Counted from the stretch's first letter, positions 18,544 to 28,597 are shown. The stretch is 64,000 nt of DNA from Halomonas denitrificans (GCF_003056305.1 NZ_PYVX01000003.1:186001-250000), one strand, 5' to 3'. The notes: generated by a model not told the origin, from the sequence alone. Translations and numbers: made by a program.

Positions 18544-19791
18544 TCAGGTCAGGCGCACGTGCTCCTGGATCAGCCCCGCCAGGGTCTCGGCGGCGTTGTC
18601 GGCGGTGGTGTCCAGGCGCAGCAGGTGCAGGCGCTCCTCGTCGCCGATCGCCTCGAAGGCGGCCTGCTGGGCCTCGAGTATCGCCAGGCTCTCCCGGGCC
18701 TCGACGCCCTGGCGTCCGGCACGTTTCTCGATGCGGCGGCGCAGGGTGGCCTCGTCGGCCTCGAAGCTGACCAGCAGCACCGGTAGACCCCGCGCCTCGG
18801 CCTCCTGACGCAGCAGGTCGCGCTGCTCGCGCTTCAGGAAGGTGCCGTCGACGCAGGCCGGGAACCCCGCCTCCAGCAGCCTGCCGGCGCACTCGGCCAT
18901 GCGGCGATAGGTCCGCGCGGTGGCCTCCCGGGTGAAGATATCCACAGCCGGTGGCGTCGATGCCCCCTGTGGATCGAGACCGTGGACGCGCCGCCGCTCC
19001 ACGTCGGAGCAGATCCGTACGGCGCCCAGGCGTGACACCAGGGTGCGCGTGAAACGACTCTTGCCGCTGCCGGAGACGCCGATGCCGATCACCAGCGGCG
19101 GAAAGCGGAACTCGGCATAGCCTTCGGCCAGGGTCAGGTACTCGTGGCAGGCCCGCATGGTCTCGGCGAGCAGCGCTGGACGCTCGACGTCCTCCCCCGC
19201 CTCGCCTCGACGCGCCAGGACCCGGCGGGCCCCGGCGAGGGCCTCGACGACGCGAAACACCGAGAGCAGCCGCGCCATGCCGTAATCGCCGGAGAGGCGC
19301 AGGTAGCGATCCAGCGCCTGGCGGGCCAGGCCGGTCTCGCCGCGGGCGTCCAGCCCCACCAGCAACGCGGCCAGGTCGCTGCCGGGATCGAGCACGCCGT
19401 CAGCGCCCGGCCCCTTGAGATCGCGGCCGATGGCGTTGGCGAGCAGCACCCGTCCCTCGTCGCAGAGCCGGCTATCGGGATGCGCGGCGGCCCAGCTGGC
19501 CGTCAGCAGCCGTTCCCGTCGCGACAGGAAGTCCGGGGCCAGGCGCTGCACGTCCTGATCGAGCCACTGGCGGAGCGCGGCGAGGCGATGCCGATCCTCC
19601 TCGCCGAGCAGCAGCGGCTCGAGGGCCGCCATCTCGCCCTCGATGCGCGCCTGGAAGGCCACCAGGCCGGCATCGTCGGGAAGGGAGGCCGCGCTGTCGC
19701 GCGCATGGAAGGCCACCAGCCGGTCGACCAGTGCCTCCAGCTGCAGAGCATCCTCGCATGCCGCCTGGTGTTGCGCCTCTCTCTGGGCCAT
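18544..19791 (-). CDS. P-loop kinase fused to a degenerate aminoglycoside-phosphotransferase-like domain
   Basis: A 415-residue protein of the bifunctional APH/ATP-binding family whose role is unclear. The C-terminal half has Walker A GVSGSGKS (238-245), CVDGTFLKREQRDLL and FEADEATLRRRIEKR, the gluconate-kinase/Zeta-like P-loop kinase pattern. The N-terminal half retains helical APH traits (YLRLSGDYGMARLLSVFRV), but the catalytic HGDxH and the metal-binding Asp motif are not seen; where they belong the sequence reads AAHPDSRLCDEG. It is therefore likely a pseudokinase plus an active kinase. It lies 27 nt after hemL and may be cotranscribed. The substrate cannot be inferred. Confidence 0.75.
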   Translation of the reverse strand: MAQREAQHQAACEDALQLEALVDRLVAFHARDSAASLPDDAGLVAFQARIEGEMAALEPLLLGEEDRHRLAALRQWLDQDVQRLAPDFLSRRERLLTASWAAAHPDSRLCDEGRVLLANAIGRDLKGPGADGVLDPGSDLAALLVGLDARGETGLARQALDRYLRLSGDYGMARLLSVFRVVEALAGARRVLARRGEAGEDVERPALLAETMRACHEYLTLAEGYAEFRFPPLVIGIGVSGSGKSRFTRTLVSRLGAVRICSDVERRRVHGLDPQGASTPPAVDIFTREATARTYRRMAECAGRLLEAGFPACVDGTFLKREQRDLLRQEAEARGLPVLLVSFEADEATLRRRIEKRAGRQGVEARESLAILEAQQAAFEAIGDEERLHLLRLDTTADNAAETLAGLIQEHVRLT

Positions 19792-19818
19792 CTCGGGTCT
19801 CCCGGTCGGTGAAGGGGA

Positions 19819-21108
19819 TCAGCCGCGCTGCATCGCCGCGAAGGCGCGCTCGGCGGCGTCCAGGGTCAGCTGGATGTCTTCCGGGGCGTGGGCGCTGGAC
19901 ATGAAGCCGGCCTCGAAGGCCGACGGCGCCAGGTAGACCCCCTCGTCGAGCATCGCGGTGAAGAAGCGACGGAAGGCGTCGCCGTCGCAGGCGGTGGCCT
20001 GGGCGAAGTTGTCGACCCGGCTCTGGCCGGTGAAGAAGAGCCCGAACATGCCGCCGGCGCGCTGGGTGATCATGTCGATCCCCGCCGCCTCGGCGCGCGC
20101 CTCGAGGCCGTGACAGAGCGTCTCGACCCGCTGCGCCAGGGCATCGTGGAAGCCGGGCGCCTTGAGCTTGTTGAGCAGGGCGATGCCCGCCGACATGGCC
20201 AGCGGGTTCCCCGAGAGGGTACCGGCCTGGTAGACCGGCCCCAGCGGCGAGACGACCTCCATGATCTCGCGACGCCCGCCGAAGGCCCCCACCGGCATGC
20301 CGCCGCCGACGATCTTGCCCAGGCAGGTCAGGTCGGGGGTGACGCCGTAGTGCGCCTGGGCCCCGCCCAGCGCCACCCGGAAGCCGGTCATCACCTCGTC
20401 GAAGATCAGCACGCTGCCGAAGCGGTCGCAGACCTCGCGCAGGGTCTCGAGGAAGCCAGGCTGTGGCGGAATGCAGTTCATGTTGCCGGCCACCGGCTCG
20501 ACGATGATGCAGGCCACCTCGCTGCCGATCTCCTCGAAGCACTGCTCCACGGCATCGGGGTCGTTGTAGGAAAGCGTCACGGTGTGCTCGGCCAGGGAGG
20601 CCGGCACGCCCGGCGAGCTCGGCTCGCCGTGGGTCAGGGCGCCGGAGCCGGCCTTGACCAGCAGCGAGTCGGTGTGGCCGTGGTAGTTGCCCTCGAACTT
20701 GACGATCTTGTCGCGGCCGGTGAAGCCGCGCGCCAGGCGCACCGCCGACATGGTGGCCTCGGTGCCGGAGTTGACCATGCGCACCATCTCGATGGAGGGG
20801 ATCATCTCGCAGATCAGGTCGGCCATGGTGGTCTCGACGGCCGTGGGCGTGCCGAAGGAGAGGCCGGCGTCGAGGCGCTCGCGCACCGCGCTAAGCACCT
20901 CGGGGTCGGCGTGCCCGGTGATCATCGGCCCCCAGGAGCCGACGTAGTCGACATAGCGCTTGCCTTCCACATCGAACAGGTAGGCGCCCTTGGCACGCTC
21001 CATGAACACCGGGGGACGGTCCATGCCCTTGAAGGCGCGCACCGGCGAGTTGACCCCGCCGGGGATGTGCCGGCAGGCCTGTTCGAAGAGCTGTGCGGAT
21101 GTGGTCAT
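19819..21108 (-). CDS. hemL: Glutamate-1-semialdehyde 2,1-aminomutase
   Basis: PLP enzyme that converts glutamate-1-semialdehyde to 5-aminolevulinate, the second step of the C5 route to heme. The 429 residues start [26 protein letters not shown], the classical N-terminus, after an AGAGG ribosome-binding site; a longer in-frame extension is not family-like. [20 protein letters not shown] contacts cofactor phosphate, [10 protein letters not shown] is the PLP-pyridine Asp motif, and the Schiff-base lysine is in [10 protein letters not shown] (about residue 268). It lies near hemJ and thiD in a leftward cofactor-synthesis group. Confidence 0.97.
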   Translation of the reverse strand: MTTSAQLFEQACRHIPGGVNSPVRAFKGMDRPPVFMERAKGAYLFDVEGKRYVDYVGSWGPMITGHADPEVLSAVRERLDAGLSFGTPTAVETTMADLICEMIPSIEMVRMVNSGTEATMSAVRLARGFTGRDKIVKFEGNYHGHTDSLLVKAGSGALTHGEPSSPGVPASLAEHTVTLSYNDPDAVEQCFEEIGSEVACIIVEPVAGNMNCIPPQPGFLETLREVCDRFGSVLIFDEVMTGFRVALGGAQAHYGVTPDLTCLGKIVGGGMPVGAFGGRREIMEVVSPLGPVYQAGTLSGNPLAMSAGIALLNKLKAPGFHDALAQRVETLCHGLEARAEAAGIDMITQRAGGMFGLFFTGQSRVDNFAQATACDGDAFRRFFTAMLDEGVYLAPSAFEAGFMSSAHAPEDIQLTLDAAERAFAAMQRG

Positions 21109-21286
21109 GTCAACCTCTTGCCCTGTTGAGACCTGCCCCTCGGGCAGGCTGTGGATAGTTCTCTGGATAACCCTGTGACGGGCGGTGAACTGCCGGTGAA
21201 TCTCGCTCAAAGTGGGCGCCACCGGCGCGGCCCGACTGCGTCCCTATTCTCGTCTGCCGGCGGGGCGATGACCAGCCCGGCCGGCG

Positions 21287-22144
21287 TCAGCGCCCGCTCG
21301 TCGCCTCGGGCGCGAGCCACGTCGGCCGTGCCGGCAGCGCCCAGAGGCGCCGCGGCAGCCGCTGGTCCTGGCCGGGCTGCCAGCCGTGGGTCAGCGCCTG
21401 CCAGGTGAAGGCCTGGGCCTGTTCGCAGGCGGCGACCAGCGACTCGCCCGCGGCCAGGCGCGCCGCCAGGGCGCTCGCCAGGGTGCAGCCGGAGCCGTGG
21501 TAGACGCCGGCCAGGCGCGGCCAGGTCCACTGGCGACTGGTGTCCGGGGCGTGCAGGGTATGCTCCACGCGATCCGCCGGCACCCGCCCCTCGGGATCGT
21601 CGGTCCCGGTCACCAGCAGCGCCTGGCAGCCCAGCGACATCAGCGCCACCGCCCGCTCCGTATCGTCCTCGCCGTCGCGGTCGGCCAGCCGCGCCAGCTC
21701 GCGACGATTGGGGGTCAGGATATCCACAAGCGGTAGCAGATGATGGCGGATAGCGTCGATCAGCTCGCTTGTGGACAACTCGCTGCCGCCGCCGGCGCTG
21801 AGCACCGGATCCATCACCACCGGCACGCCCGGCCGCCGGCGCACGATGTCCACCACGGCATCCAGCACGGCCACGTCAGGGATCACCCCGATCTTGATGG
21901 CGGCGATCTCGAAGTCGTCGAGGGCCGCCGCCATGGCGCGCAGCTGATCGACACCGACGGGGTGCACCGCGCTGACGTCGCGACAGTTCTGCACCGTCAG
22001 CGCCGTGGGCAGGGTCAGGGCCCAGCCGCCGCAGGCGGCCACCGCCTCGCTGTCGGCGACCAGGCCGGCACCGCCAGTGGGATCGTGGCCGGCCAGCACC
22101 AGCACGGTCGGCAGGTGGGGACTCAGTTCCGCGTGATCGGCCAT
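21287..22144 (-). CDS. thiD: Hydroxymethylpyrimidine/phosphomethylpyrimidine kinase
   Basis: Ribokinase-fold enzyme that phosphorylates HMP and HMP-phosphate to HMP-pyrophosphate for thiamine synthesis. The 285 residues contain AGHDPTGGAGLVADSEAV (substrate loop), ALTVQNC, IKIGV, VVMDPVLSAGGG, LTPNRREL and the anion-hole/catalytic segment GSGCTLASALAARLAAG. thiE, the common partner, is not visible; hemL follows after 178 bp. The start codon shares one base with the hemJ stop (TGATG), indicating coupling. Confidence 0.93.
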   Translation of the reverse strand: MADHAELSPHLPTVLVLAGHDPTGGAGLVADSEAVAACGGWALTLPTALTVQNCRDVSAVHPVGVDQLRAMAAALDDFEIAAIKIGVIPDVAVLDAVVDIVRRRPGVPVVMDPVLSAGGGSELSTSELIDAIRHHLLPLVDILTPNRRELARLADRDGEDDTERAVALMSLGCQALLVTGTDDPEGRVPADRVEHTLHAPDTSRQWTWPRLAGVYHGSGCTLASALAARLAAGESLVAACEQAQAFTWQALTHGWQPGQDQRLPRRLWALPARPTWLAPEATSGR

Positions 22145-22575
22145 CAGAAGGGCTTCATCACCGCGAGGAAGACGATCAGCAGCAGGGCGATCACCGGCAG
22201 CTCGTTGAACCAGCGGAAGAAGACGTGGCCGCGCGTGCAGCGCGCCGCGGCGAACTGCTTCAGGTAGATCAGGCAGACATGGTGATAGGCCACCAGCGCC
22301 ACCACCAGCGTGAGCTTGGCGTGGAGCCACCCCTGGCCGAGCCAGGCGGGATTGAGTGCCAGCAGGGCGCCGCCGAAGAGCAGCACGGCGATCATCGACG
22401 GGGTCATGATGCCGCGATAGAGCTTGCGCTCCATGACGAGGAAGTGGTCGATCGCCTGCTGCTCGCCGCGGTCGCGGGCCTGGGCGTGGTAGACATAGAG
22501 GCGCGGCAGGTAAAAGAGCGCGGCGAACCAGGTCACCATGGCCACCAGGTGCAGGGCCTTCATCCACAGGTACAT
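22144..22575 (-). CDS. hemJ: Protoporphyrinogen IX oxidase, HemJ family
   Basis: Small inner-membrane protein that oxidises protoporphyrinogen IX to protoporphyrin IX. The 143 residues start MYLWMKALHLVAMVTWFAALFYLPRLYVYH with the conserved first-helix His, and contain MERKLYRGIMTPSM and WLHAKLTLVVALVAYHH. Four hydrophobic helices are visible. It overlaps thiD by one base and lies 9 nt after the CLC gene, so clc-hemJ-thiD are probably one leftward transcript. Confidence 0.92.
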   Translation of the reverse strand: MYLWMKALHLVAMVTWFAALFYLPRLYVYHAQARDRGEQQAIDHFLVMERKLYRGIMTPSMIAVLLFGGALLALNPAWLGQGWLHAKLTLVVALVAYHHVCLIYLKQFAAARCTRGHVFFRWFNELPVIALLLIVFLAVMKPF

Positions 22576-22584
22576 GACGACTCC

Positions 22585-24381
22585 TCAGCCGTTCGGTGAA
22601 TCGGAGAAACGATAGTGTCGCTCGATGGCGTCGCGGGTGATGATACCGGAAATCCGCTTGTTCTTCGGCCGATGGCCATGCTCCACGTAGAGCGCGTCCA
22701 CGCCCCGGTCGTTGAGCCGGTCGAAGGCCTCGGTGAGCGTCGCCTGGAGGTGGATCGGCGCCATGTCCAGGCGCTGGCCGGGGATCTCGACCAGGTCCAG
22801 CAGCGCGCTGTCGTCGTCGCGCTCCTCGTCGTGCTCCAGCAGCCAGCGCGCCAGGTCGGCGGCCTTGAGCGCCAGCAGCGGCTTGTCGGCGGAGGAGCGC
22901 TCGATCAGCACCCAGACGGGATTGGCCTCGAGCAGGGCCCGGGCCTGGTCGCGGGTCACCATGCGCGCGCTGCGCACCAGGCTGCGCTCCATGACCGCCG
23001 GCACCGAGACCCGGGAGAGCGCCTGCATCAGCGGCTGCTGCAGCGGATGCAGGCCGTGCCGGGTGACGCTGATGAAGAAGCCGTCGCAGCGGCACAGCTG
23101 GCGGGAGGTCAGACCCGCGACCACCACCGCCAGCATGCCCGGCAGGATGATGTTGGGGTTGTGGGTCAGCTCGAGCAGCGCCATCAGCGCGGCCAGCGGC
23201 GCCTGCAGCACCGCTCCCATCATCGCCGCCATGCCGAGCATGCCGTAGATCTCGGGCCCGGCGGCCAGGCTCGGCATCAGCTGGGCACCGAGCAGGCCCA
23301 GCAGGGTGCCGGCCGCAGCGCCCACCACCAGCACCGGCCCGATGATGCTGACGGGAATGCCGCAGGCCACGGCGCCGGCGGTGAGCAGCAGCTTGCCGAT
23401 GGCCACCGCCAGCAGCACGTCCAGCGGCAGGCCCCCCGAGAGCGTCATCGCCAGGGTGTCGTAGCCCATGCCCTGCACCTGGGGGTACCACCAGGCCACG
23501 CCGCCCACCACCAGCCCGACCAGCGCACAGCGCAGGGCCCAGGGCAGTCGCTCCAGTCGGCGTCCGGCGCGCGCCACCCGCACGAAGAGCCCGGCCAAAA
23601 GCCCGATGACCAGCGCACAGACCACCAGCCACGGCAGGTTGACCAGCGAGCCCAGCGCCACGTCCGTGGCCTGGAAGGCGCGCTCGGTACCGAAGGCCAG
23701 CTGGGCCACCACCGCGCCCATGGTCGAGGCCAGGATCACCGGCATGAAGCCGACGATGGTGTACTCCATCATCACCACTTCCATGGCGAAGATGACCCCG
23801 GCGATGGGGGTATGGAAGGAGGCCGAGATGGCCGCCGCGGTGCCGCAGGCCACCAGCACCCGCAGGCTGTTGTGCGGCAGCTTGAGCCGCTGGCCGAGGC
23901 CGCTGACGGCCGCGGCGCCCAGGTGGATGGCCGGCCCCTCACGGCCGGCCGAGAGGCCGCCGAGCACCGAGACCAGCCCGACCCACCACTGGGTGATCCA
24001 GTTGCGCAGCGGAAAGCGCCCCTGGTGATAGGTCAGCCGCTCGATCACGTGGGCCACGCCGATCTTGCGGCTGGCGGGCGGCTGGCGCCACAGCCACAGG
24101 CCGATCAGCGCCACCGCCAGCAGCGGCAGCAGGGCGCGCCCCCAGGGCGGGAGCTGTTCGAAGGCCTCGGGGTTGCCGTCGGGCATGAAGGCCAGGGCGC
24201 CCAGGGCGAGCAGCAGCCGGAACGCCACCATCAGCCCCCCGGTGATCAGCCCCGAGACCACGCCCAGCACGCACAGCTGGGGCAGGGCATCCACGTTGGC
24301 CAGCTGGCGACGGAAGCCATCCAGGCTGAAGTCGGGTAGCGAGAAGCGCGGCACGGCGACGTTCCTGTTCGGCCTGAGCAT
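22585..24381 (-). CDS. CLC-family chloride channel/antiporter with C-terminal CBS domains
   Basis: Predicted inner-membrane anion transporter (598 residues). The gating-glutamate motif GREGP occurs at 146-150 (E148, the same number as in E. coli ClcA), followed by [10 protein letters not shown], many hydrophobic helices and [19 protein letters not shown]. The N-terminal selectivity loop reads KIGVAHVIE rather than GSGIP, so anion selectivity may differ. From about residue 440 a cytosolic part contains two CBS-like repeats, ending [15 protein letters not shown] chose the ATG at 24381; an upstream in-frame start would add 18 polar residues. It is transcribed divergently from argC, 101 bp away. 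Confidence 0.88.
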   Translation of the reverse strand: MLRPNRNVAVPRFSLPDFSLDGFRRQLANVDALPQLCVLGVVSGLITGGLMVAFRLLLALGALAFMPDGNPEAFEQLPPWGRALLPLLAVALIGLWLWRQPPASRKIGVAHVIERLTYHQGRFPLRNWITQWWVGLVSVLGGLSAGREGPAIHLGAAAVSGLGQRLKLPHNSLRVLVACGTAAAISASFHTPIAGVIFAMEVVMMEYTIVGFMPVILASTMGAVVAQLAFGTERAFQATDVALGSLVNLPWLVVCALVIGLLAGLFVRVARAGRRLERLPWALRCALVGLVVGGVAWWYPQVQGMGYDTLAMTLSGGLPLDVLLAVAIGKLLLTAGAVACGIPVSIIGPVLVVGAAAGTLLGLLGAQLMPSLAAGPEIYGMLGMAAMMGAVLQAPLAALMALLELTHNPNIILPGMLAVVVAGLTSRQLCRCDGFFISVTRHGLHPLQQPLMQALSRVSVPAVMERSLVRSARMVTRDQARALLEANPVWVLIERSSADKPLLALKAADLARWLLEHDEERDDDSALLDLVEIPGQRLDMAPIHLQATLTEAFDRLNDRGVDALYVEHGHRPKNKRISGIITRDAIERHYRFSDSPNG

Positions 24382-24482
24382 CGGGGATCCCCCGTCTGGG
24401 TGGACCCTGCCCTCTTGTGTATCATATCCAGACACGGAGGTCTCAGCGCTTCCCCTCCCAGTCCCGTTTCCAGGAGTCCATC

Positions 24483-25517
24483 GTGATCAAGGTCGGAATC
24501 GTCGGCGGCACCGGATACACCGGCGTCGAACTGCTCAGGCTGCTGGCTCGTCATCCTCACGTGGAGGTGGATGCCATCACCTCGCGCTCCGAGGCGGGCA
24601 TGGCCGTCAGCGAGCTGTACCCCAACCTGCGCGGCCACTACGACGAGCTGGCCTTCAGCCAGCCCGACGCCGACCGGCTGGGACGCTGCGACGCGGTCTT
24701 CTTCGCCACTCCCCACGGCGTGGCCCACGCCCTGGCCGGCGAGCTGCTCGAGCGCGGCACCCGGGTGATCGACCTCTCGGCCGACTTCCGGCTGCGCGAC
24801 GCCGACGAGTGGGCCCACTGGTACGGCCAGCCCCACGGCGCCCCGGCGCTGCTTGGCGAGGCGGTCTACGGCCTGCCGGAGGTGCGTCGCGAGCGCATCC
24901 GCGAGGCGCGGCTGATCGCGGTGCCCGGCTGCTACCCCACCGCCGTGCAGCTCGGCCTGCTGCCGCTGCTGGAGGCCGGCCTGATCGACGTCGAGCACGT
25001 GATCGCCGACTGCAAGTCCGGCGTCACCGGCGCCGGGCGCGGCGCCAAGGTGCCCTCGCTGCTGGCCGAGGCCAGCGAGTCGATGAAGGCCTATGGCGCC
25101 TCGGGCCACCGCCACCTGCCGGAGATTCGCCAGGGGCTTGGCGATGCCGCCGGCGGCCCGGTGGGCCTGACCTTCGTGCCGCACCTGACGCCGATGATCC
25201 GCGGCATCCACGCCACCCTCTACGGGCGCCTCACCGGCGAGCCCGGCGATCTCCAGGCGCTCTTCGAGCGCCGCTTCGCCGACGAGCCCTTCGTCGACGT
25301 GATGCCCGCCGGCAGCCACCCCGAGACGCGCAGCGTCAAGGGCGCCAACCTCTGCCGGCTGGCGGTGCATCGCCCCGGCGATGGCGACACCGTGGTGGTA
25401 CTCGCGGTGATCGACAACCTGGTCAAGGGCGCCTCGGGCCAGGCCGTGCACAACCTCAACCTGATGTTCGGCTTCGACGAGACCGCCGGCCTCGACGCCC
25501 CGGCCATCATGCCCTGA
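24483..25517 (+). CDS. argC: N-acetyl-gamma-glutamyl-phosphate reductase
   Basis: NADPH-dependent third enzyme of arginine biosynthesis, converting N-acetylglutamyl phosphate to the semialdehyde. The 344-residue product starts at a GTG preceded by a CAGGAG ribosome-binding site and reads [20 protein letters not shown], with the dinucleotide-binding loop GGTGYTG (8-14). The catalytic cysteine is C150 in [16 protein letters not shown] and SGHRHLPE are also present. It is a type 1 ArgC by length. No other arg genes are nearby; it is followed by a palindromic element and erpA. Confidence 0.96.
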   Translation: MIKVGIVGGTGYTGVELLRLLARHPHVEVDAITSRSEAGMAVSELYPNLRGHYDELAFSQPDADRLGRCDAVFFATPHGVAHALAGELLERGTRVIDLSADFRLRDADEWAHWYGQPHGAPALLGEAVYGLPEVRRERIREARLIAVPGCYPTAVQLGLLPLLEAGLIDVEHVIADCKSGVTGAGRGAKVPSLLAEASESMKAYGASGHRHLPEIRQGLGDAAGGPVGLTFVPHLTPMIRGIHATLYGRLTGEPGDLQALFERRFADEPFVDVMPAGSHPETRSVKGANLCRLAVHRPGDGDTVVVLAVIDNLVKGASGQAVHNLNLMFGFDETAGLDAPAIMP

Positions 25518-25542
25518 CCTCCCCGCTCTTCCATGGGCGAAG

Positions 25543-25655
25543 CTCGGTGGGAGAGCGCAGCGAGGGTCTTTTTCCAGGGAAGGAAAAAGTAGCGTACAGG
25601 GAAGTGTTCACAGCACCCTCGCGATGGTGCGGCATCCCGGGGCCTGCCCACCGAG
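25543..25655. repeat. Nested palindromic element in the argC-erpA gap
   Basis: Three nested inverted repeats fill this spacer. The outer pair is CTCGGTGGG (25543-25551) with CCCACCGAG (25647-25655). The middle pair is GCGAGGGT (25560-25567) with ACCCTCGC (25615-25622). The inner pair is CTTTTTCC (25568-25575) with GGAAAAAG (25582-25589). The unpaired part carries TAGCGTACAGGGAAG. The architecture suggests an interspersed palindromic (REP/MITE-like) repeat or a structured RNA; copy number elsewhere cannot be judged from this window. Confidence 0.6.
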
Positions 25656-25677
25656 ATCCCTCTTCCCCCAGTAAAAG

Positions 25678-25707
25678 TTGACCCTTTTGCTGGGGCATGG
25701 GGATAAT
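25678..25707 (+). promoter_or_regulatory. Sigma-70-type promoter of erpA
   Basis: TTGACC (25678-25683) and GATAAT (25702-25707) are spaced 18 bp apart, 42 bp upstream of the erpA start. No obvious IscR-type palindrome was recognised around it. Confidence 0.7.
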
Positions 25708-25749
25708 CGTCGGCAGTCACGCCATTCATCGATCCAGGGGAGGTCACCC

Positions 25750-26103
25750 ATGAGCGGTGCCGAATCCTTCGTTCCCACCCCCTTGATGCTCTCCGACGGC
25801 GCCCGGGCTCGACTCGCGTCGCTGATCGAGGAACAGGGCAATCCCCGGCTCAAGCTGCGCGTCTACGTCACCGGAGGCGGCTGCTCGGGCTTCCAGTACG
25901 GCTTCGACTTCGCCGAGGAGACCGCCGAGGACGATACCCTCGTCGAGTTCGGTGCGGTGGCCCTGGTGGTCGACCCGCTCTCCTACCAGTACCTGGTCGG
26001 CTCCACCGTCGACTATGAGGAGGGCCTGGCCGGTGCCCGCTTCCTGGTCCAGAACCCCAACGCCACCACCACCTGCGGGTGCGGCGCCTCCTTCATGGTC
26101 TGA
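25750..26103 (+). CDS. erpA: Iron-sulfur cluster insertion protein ErpA
   Basis: A-type carrier that transfers iron-sulfur clusters to apoproteins such as the isoprenoid enzymes IspG/IspH. The 117-residue protein has the three cluster ligands C45 (GGGCSGFQY) and C109/C111 (CGCGASF), the spacing of E. coli ErpA. The start MSGAESF follows a GGGAGG ribosome-binding site and has its own promoter; upstream in-frame sequence overlaps that promoter and is not coding. It is monocistronic between argC and the amino-acid ABC operon. Confidence 0.95.
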   Translation: MSGAESFVPTPLMLSDGARARLASLIEEQGNPRLKLRVYVTGGGCSGFQYGFDFAEETAEDDTLVEFGAVALVVDPLSYQYLVGSTVDYEEGLAGARFLVQNPNATTTCGCGASFMV

Positions 26104-26167
26104 ACGACAACGTTGGCTGAGCGGCCAAAGCCCGCCTTGCCCGTCACTTGACGCTTCTCCGGGAACT

Positions 26168-26184
26168 CGCCATCGTTGATGGCG
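26168..26184. promoter_or_regulatory. Inverted repeat upstream of the amino-acid ABC operon
   Basis: CGCCATC-GTT-GATGGCG is a perfect 7-bp inverted repeat located 33 bp before the binding-protein start. It could be an operator or a leader hairpin; no regulator family can be assigned. Confidence 0.4.
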
Positions 26185-26217
26185 CGAATGATAAGAAATC
26201 CTTCCACGGGGAATGCT

Positions 26218-26985
26218 ATGAAACCGCAACTGAAACGAGCCGCGCTGGCCGCCAGCATCGCCATTGGACTGGGTGGTGCGGCGCTGGCCAACGCCGATGA
26301 ACACGTGCTGGAGGTCGTCACCGACCCGAGCTTCGTGCCCTTCGAGATGATGGACCAGGAATCCGGCGAGATGGTCGGCTTCGACATGGACATCATCAGC
26401 GAACTGGCCGATCGTGCCGGCTTCGAATACAACCTGCGCACGATGGACTTCAACGGCATCATTCCCGCCGTGCAGACCGGCAACGTCGACATCGCCATCG
26501 CCGGCATCACCATCACCGACGAGCGGGCCGAGATCGTCGACTTCTCCGATCCCTACTACGACAGCGGCCTGCGCATCCTGGTCGGCGCCAACGACGACAG
26601 CGTCCAGGATCTCGAGGACCTCAACGGCAAGAAGATCGGCACCAAGGTCGGCTCCACCAGCTACGACTTCCTGCAGGAGAACCTCGGCGACGACGCCGAC
26701 ATCACCCCCTATCCGGGCAGCAGCGACATGTACATGGCCCTGCTCGGCGGCAGCGTCGACGCGGTCTTCTACGATGCGCCCAACGTCGGCTACTTCTCCC
26801 AGACCAAGGGCGAGGGGCGCGTGAAGGTCGTGGGCGACCTCTACGAGGGCCAGCAGTACGGCATCGTCTTCGTCCAGGGCAGCGAGTGGGTCGAGCCCGT
26901 CAACGAGGCCCTGGCCGAGATGAAGGAAGACGGCACCTACGACGAGATCCACGCCAAGTGGTTCGGTAGCGCCAGCGGCGAGTGA
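26218..26985 (+). CDS. Polar amino-acid ABC transporter, periplasmic binding protein (GlnH-like)
   Basis: Secreted ligand-binding subunit of a PAAT-family importer. The 255 residues start with a signal peptide ([17 protein letters not shown], cleavage likely after ALANA near residue 26). The SBP family 3 fold follows: [27 protein letters not shown], the signature [21 protein letters not shown], then [15 protein letters not shown]. The protein is strongly acidic, as periplasmic proteins of halophilic gammaproteobacteria often are. The specificity (Gln, His, Arg or other) cannot be set from sequence alone. It is first gene of a binding protein-permease-ATPase operon. Confidence 0.9.
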   Translation: MKPQLKRAALAASIAIGLGGAALANADEHVLEVVTDPSFVPFEMMDQESGEMVGFDMDIISELADRAGFEYNLRTMDFNGIIPAVQTGNVDIAIAGITITDERAEIVDFSDPYYDSGLRILVGANDDSVQDLEDLNGKKIGTKVGSTSYDFLQENLGDDADITPYPGSSDMYMALLGGSVDAVFYDAPNVGYFSQTKGEGRVKVVGDLYEGQQYGIVFVQGSEWVEPVNEALAEMKEDGTYDEIHAKWFGSASGE

Positions 26986-27004
26986 TGCCCGGCGACTTCC
27001 GCCT

Positions 27005-27034
27005 GCGGGGTCGGGTCATGTGGCCCGGCCCCGC
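27005..27034 (+). other. Intercistronic hairpin between binding-protein and permease genes
   Basis: An 11-bp stem (GCGGGGTCGGG with CCCGGCCCCGC, one G-T pair) and an 8-nt loop lie 20 bp after the binding-protein stop, without a T-run. Such hairpins stabilise the upstream mRNA so the binding protein is made in excess of the membrane subunits. Confidence 0.6.
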
Positions 27035-27095
27035 TGCGTTGCGCCTCCGTTATCCTCCCCTGTCGTCATCCCCCGCGTCTTGACGGAGAAACCTT

Positions 27096-27767
27096 GTGGA
27101 CGTCACCTTCCAATTCGACTGGCAGGCGGCCTTTGCCTCCATTCCCTTCCTGCTCAAGGGTATCCCCTATACCCTGCTGATCTCCTTCGGTGGCCTGGCC
27201 ATCGGCTTTCTGATCGGCATCCTGTTCGGCCTGCTGCGCATCAGCCGCCTCGCGTGGCTGAAGATCCCGGCCGTGGCCTACATCGAGATCTTCCGCGGCA
27301 CCCCGGTGCTGGTGCAGGTGCTGTTCATCTTCTATGGCCTGCCACAGCTGCTGGGCGGTCCGATCAACGCCCTGGTGGCCGGTATCGCCGCCATCGCCGT
27401 CAACTCCGGCGCCTACATCTCGGAGATCGTGCGCGGCGGCGTGCAGTCCATCGAGCGCGGCCAGCGCGAGGCGGGCCTGTCGCTCGGCCTGTCGCGCCGC
27501 CAGACCTTCCGCTACATCATCTGGCCCCAGGCCTTCCGCCGCATGATCCCGTCGCTCGGTAACCAGGGCATCATCAGCATCAAGGACACCTCGCTGTTCT
27601 CGGTGATCGGGGTCGGCGAACTGGTCCGCCAGGGCCAGGTCTATATCGCCACCACCTTCAACGCCCTCGAGGTCTACCTGATGGTCGCCCTGCTCTATCT
27701 GGCGATCACCCTGACCCTCTCGTTCGTGCTGCGCCAGCTCGAGCGCCGAGGCCTGGTCGGACAATAA
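27096..27767 (+). CDS. Polar amino-acid ABC transporter, permease (GlnP-like)
   Basis: Inner-membrane subunit of the importer. The 223 residues start at a GTG after GGAG and read MDVTFQFDWQAAFASIPFLL. Several hydrophobic helices frame the His/Glu/Arg/opine permease signature (IPAVAYIEIFRGTPVLVQVLF) and the ATPase-contacting EAA loop (GQREAGLSLGLSRRQTFRYIIWPQA). Only one permease gene is present, so it presumably forms a homodimer. It precedes the ATPase gene by 12 nt. Confidence 0.92.
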   Translation: MDVTFQFDWQAAFASIPFLLKGIPYTLLISFGGLAIGFLIGILFGLLRISRLAWLKIPAVAYIEIFRGTPVLVQVLFIFYGLPQLLGGPINALVAGIAAIAVNSGAYISEIVRGGVQSIERGQREAGLSLGLSRRQTFRYIIWPQAFRRMIPSLGNQGIISIKDTSLFSVIGVGELVRQGQVYIATTFNALEVYLMVALLYLAITLTLSFVLRQLERRGLVGQ

Positions 27768-27779
27768 GGAACGCGCGAC

Positions 27780-28553
27780 ATGACACACGAGAAGTCCACG
27801 TCCGGCAGCGATCCCATCGTGCGCATGGACAAGGTCAACAAGCATTTCGGCAGCCTGCACGTGCTGAAGGACATCAACCTCTCGGTCTCGCCGGGCGAGG
27901 TGGTGGTGATCATCGGTGCCAGCGGCTCGGGCAAGTCGACGCTGATCCGCTGCATCAACGGCCTCGAGGAGTTCCAGCAGGGCTACCTGGAGGTCGACGG
28001 CAGCCAGCTGGTGCCCCACGGCAAGGCCTCGGCGGCGCTGCAGAAGATCCGCACCGAGGTCGGCATGGTCTTCCAGCAGTTCAACCTCTTCCCCCACCTC
28101 AGCGTGCTGGACAACGTCACCCTGGCGCCGATGAAGGTGCGCGGCTGGAGCCAGGAGGACGCCACCGAGACCGCCGAGCGCCTGCTCGAGCGGGTCGGCA
28201 TCAGCGACCAGGCCGCCAAGCATCCCGGGCAGCTCTCCGGGGGCCAGCAGCAGCGCGTGGCCCTGGCCCGTGCGCTGGCCATGGAGCCGCGCCTGATGCT
28301 GTTCGACGAGCCCACCTCGGCGCTGGATCCGGAGATGATCGGCGAGGTGCTGGACGCCATGCGGGAACTGGCGAAGGAAGGCATGACCATGCTGATCGTC
28401 ACCCACGAGATGGGCTTCGCCCGCGAGGTCGCCGATCGGGTGATCTTCATTCACAAGGGCGAGATCACCGAGGAGGGACCGCCCGAGAAGGTCTTCGATT
28501 CGCCCGAGAACGAGCGCACCCAGAGCTTCCTCTCGCGGGTCCTCAAGCACTGA
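27780..28553 (+). CDS. Polar amino-acid ABC transporter, ATPase (GlnQ-like)
   Basis: Cytosolic ATP-hydrolysing subunit of the importer. In the 257 residues are Walker [10 protein letters not shown], the Q-loop in [17 protein letters not shown], the signature [15 protein letters not shown], Walker [16 protein letters not shown], and the switch His in [18 protein letters not shown]. All elements match PAAT-family ATPases. A strong terminator follows, and the origin-like region lies immediately downstream. Confidence 0.94.
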   Translation: MTHEKSTSGSDPIVRMDKVNKHFGSLHVLKDINLSVSPGEVVVIIGASGSGKSTLIRCINGLEEFQQGYLEVDGSQLVPHGKASAALQKIRTEVGMVFQQFNLFPHLSVLDNVTLAPMKVRGWSQEDATETAERLLERVGISDQAAKHPGQLSGGQQQRVALARALAMEPRLMLFDEPTSALDPEMIGEVLDAMRELAKEGMTMLIVTHEMGFAREVADRVIFIHKGEITEEGPPEKVFDSPENERTQSFLSRVLKH

Positions 28554-28597
28554 CCACGTCTGCCTAGCTCCTTTTGGAGCCCCTCAGCAGCCCATCC

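Noticed and set aside
21287..23632. 781-codon minus-strand frame spanning thiD, hemJ and part of the CLC gene
   Set aside because: Only its C-terminal 285 codons (thiD) are real; the rest is an Ala/Gly/Arg-rich shadow of hemJ and the CLC gene in another frame.
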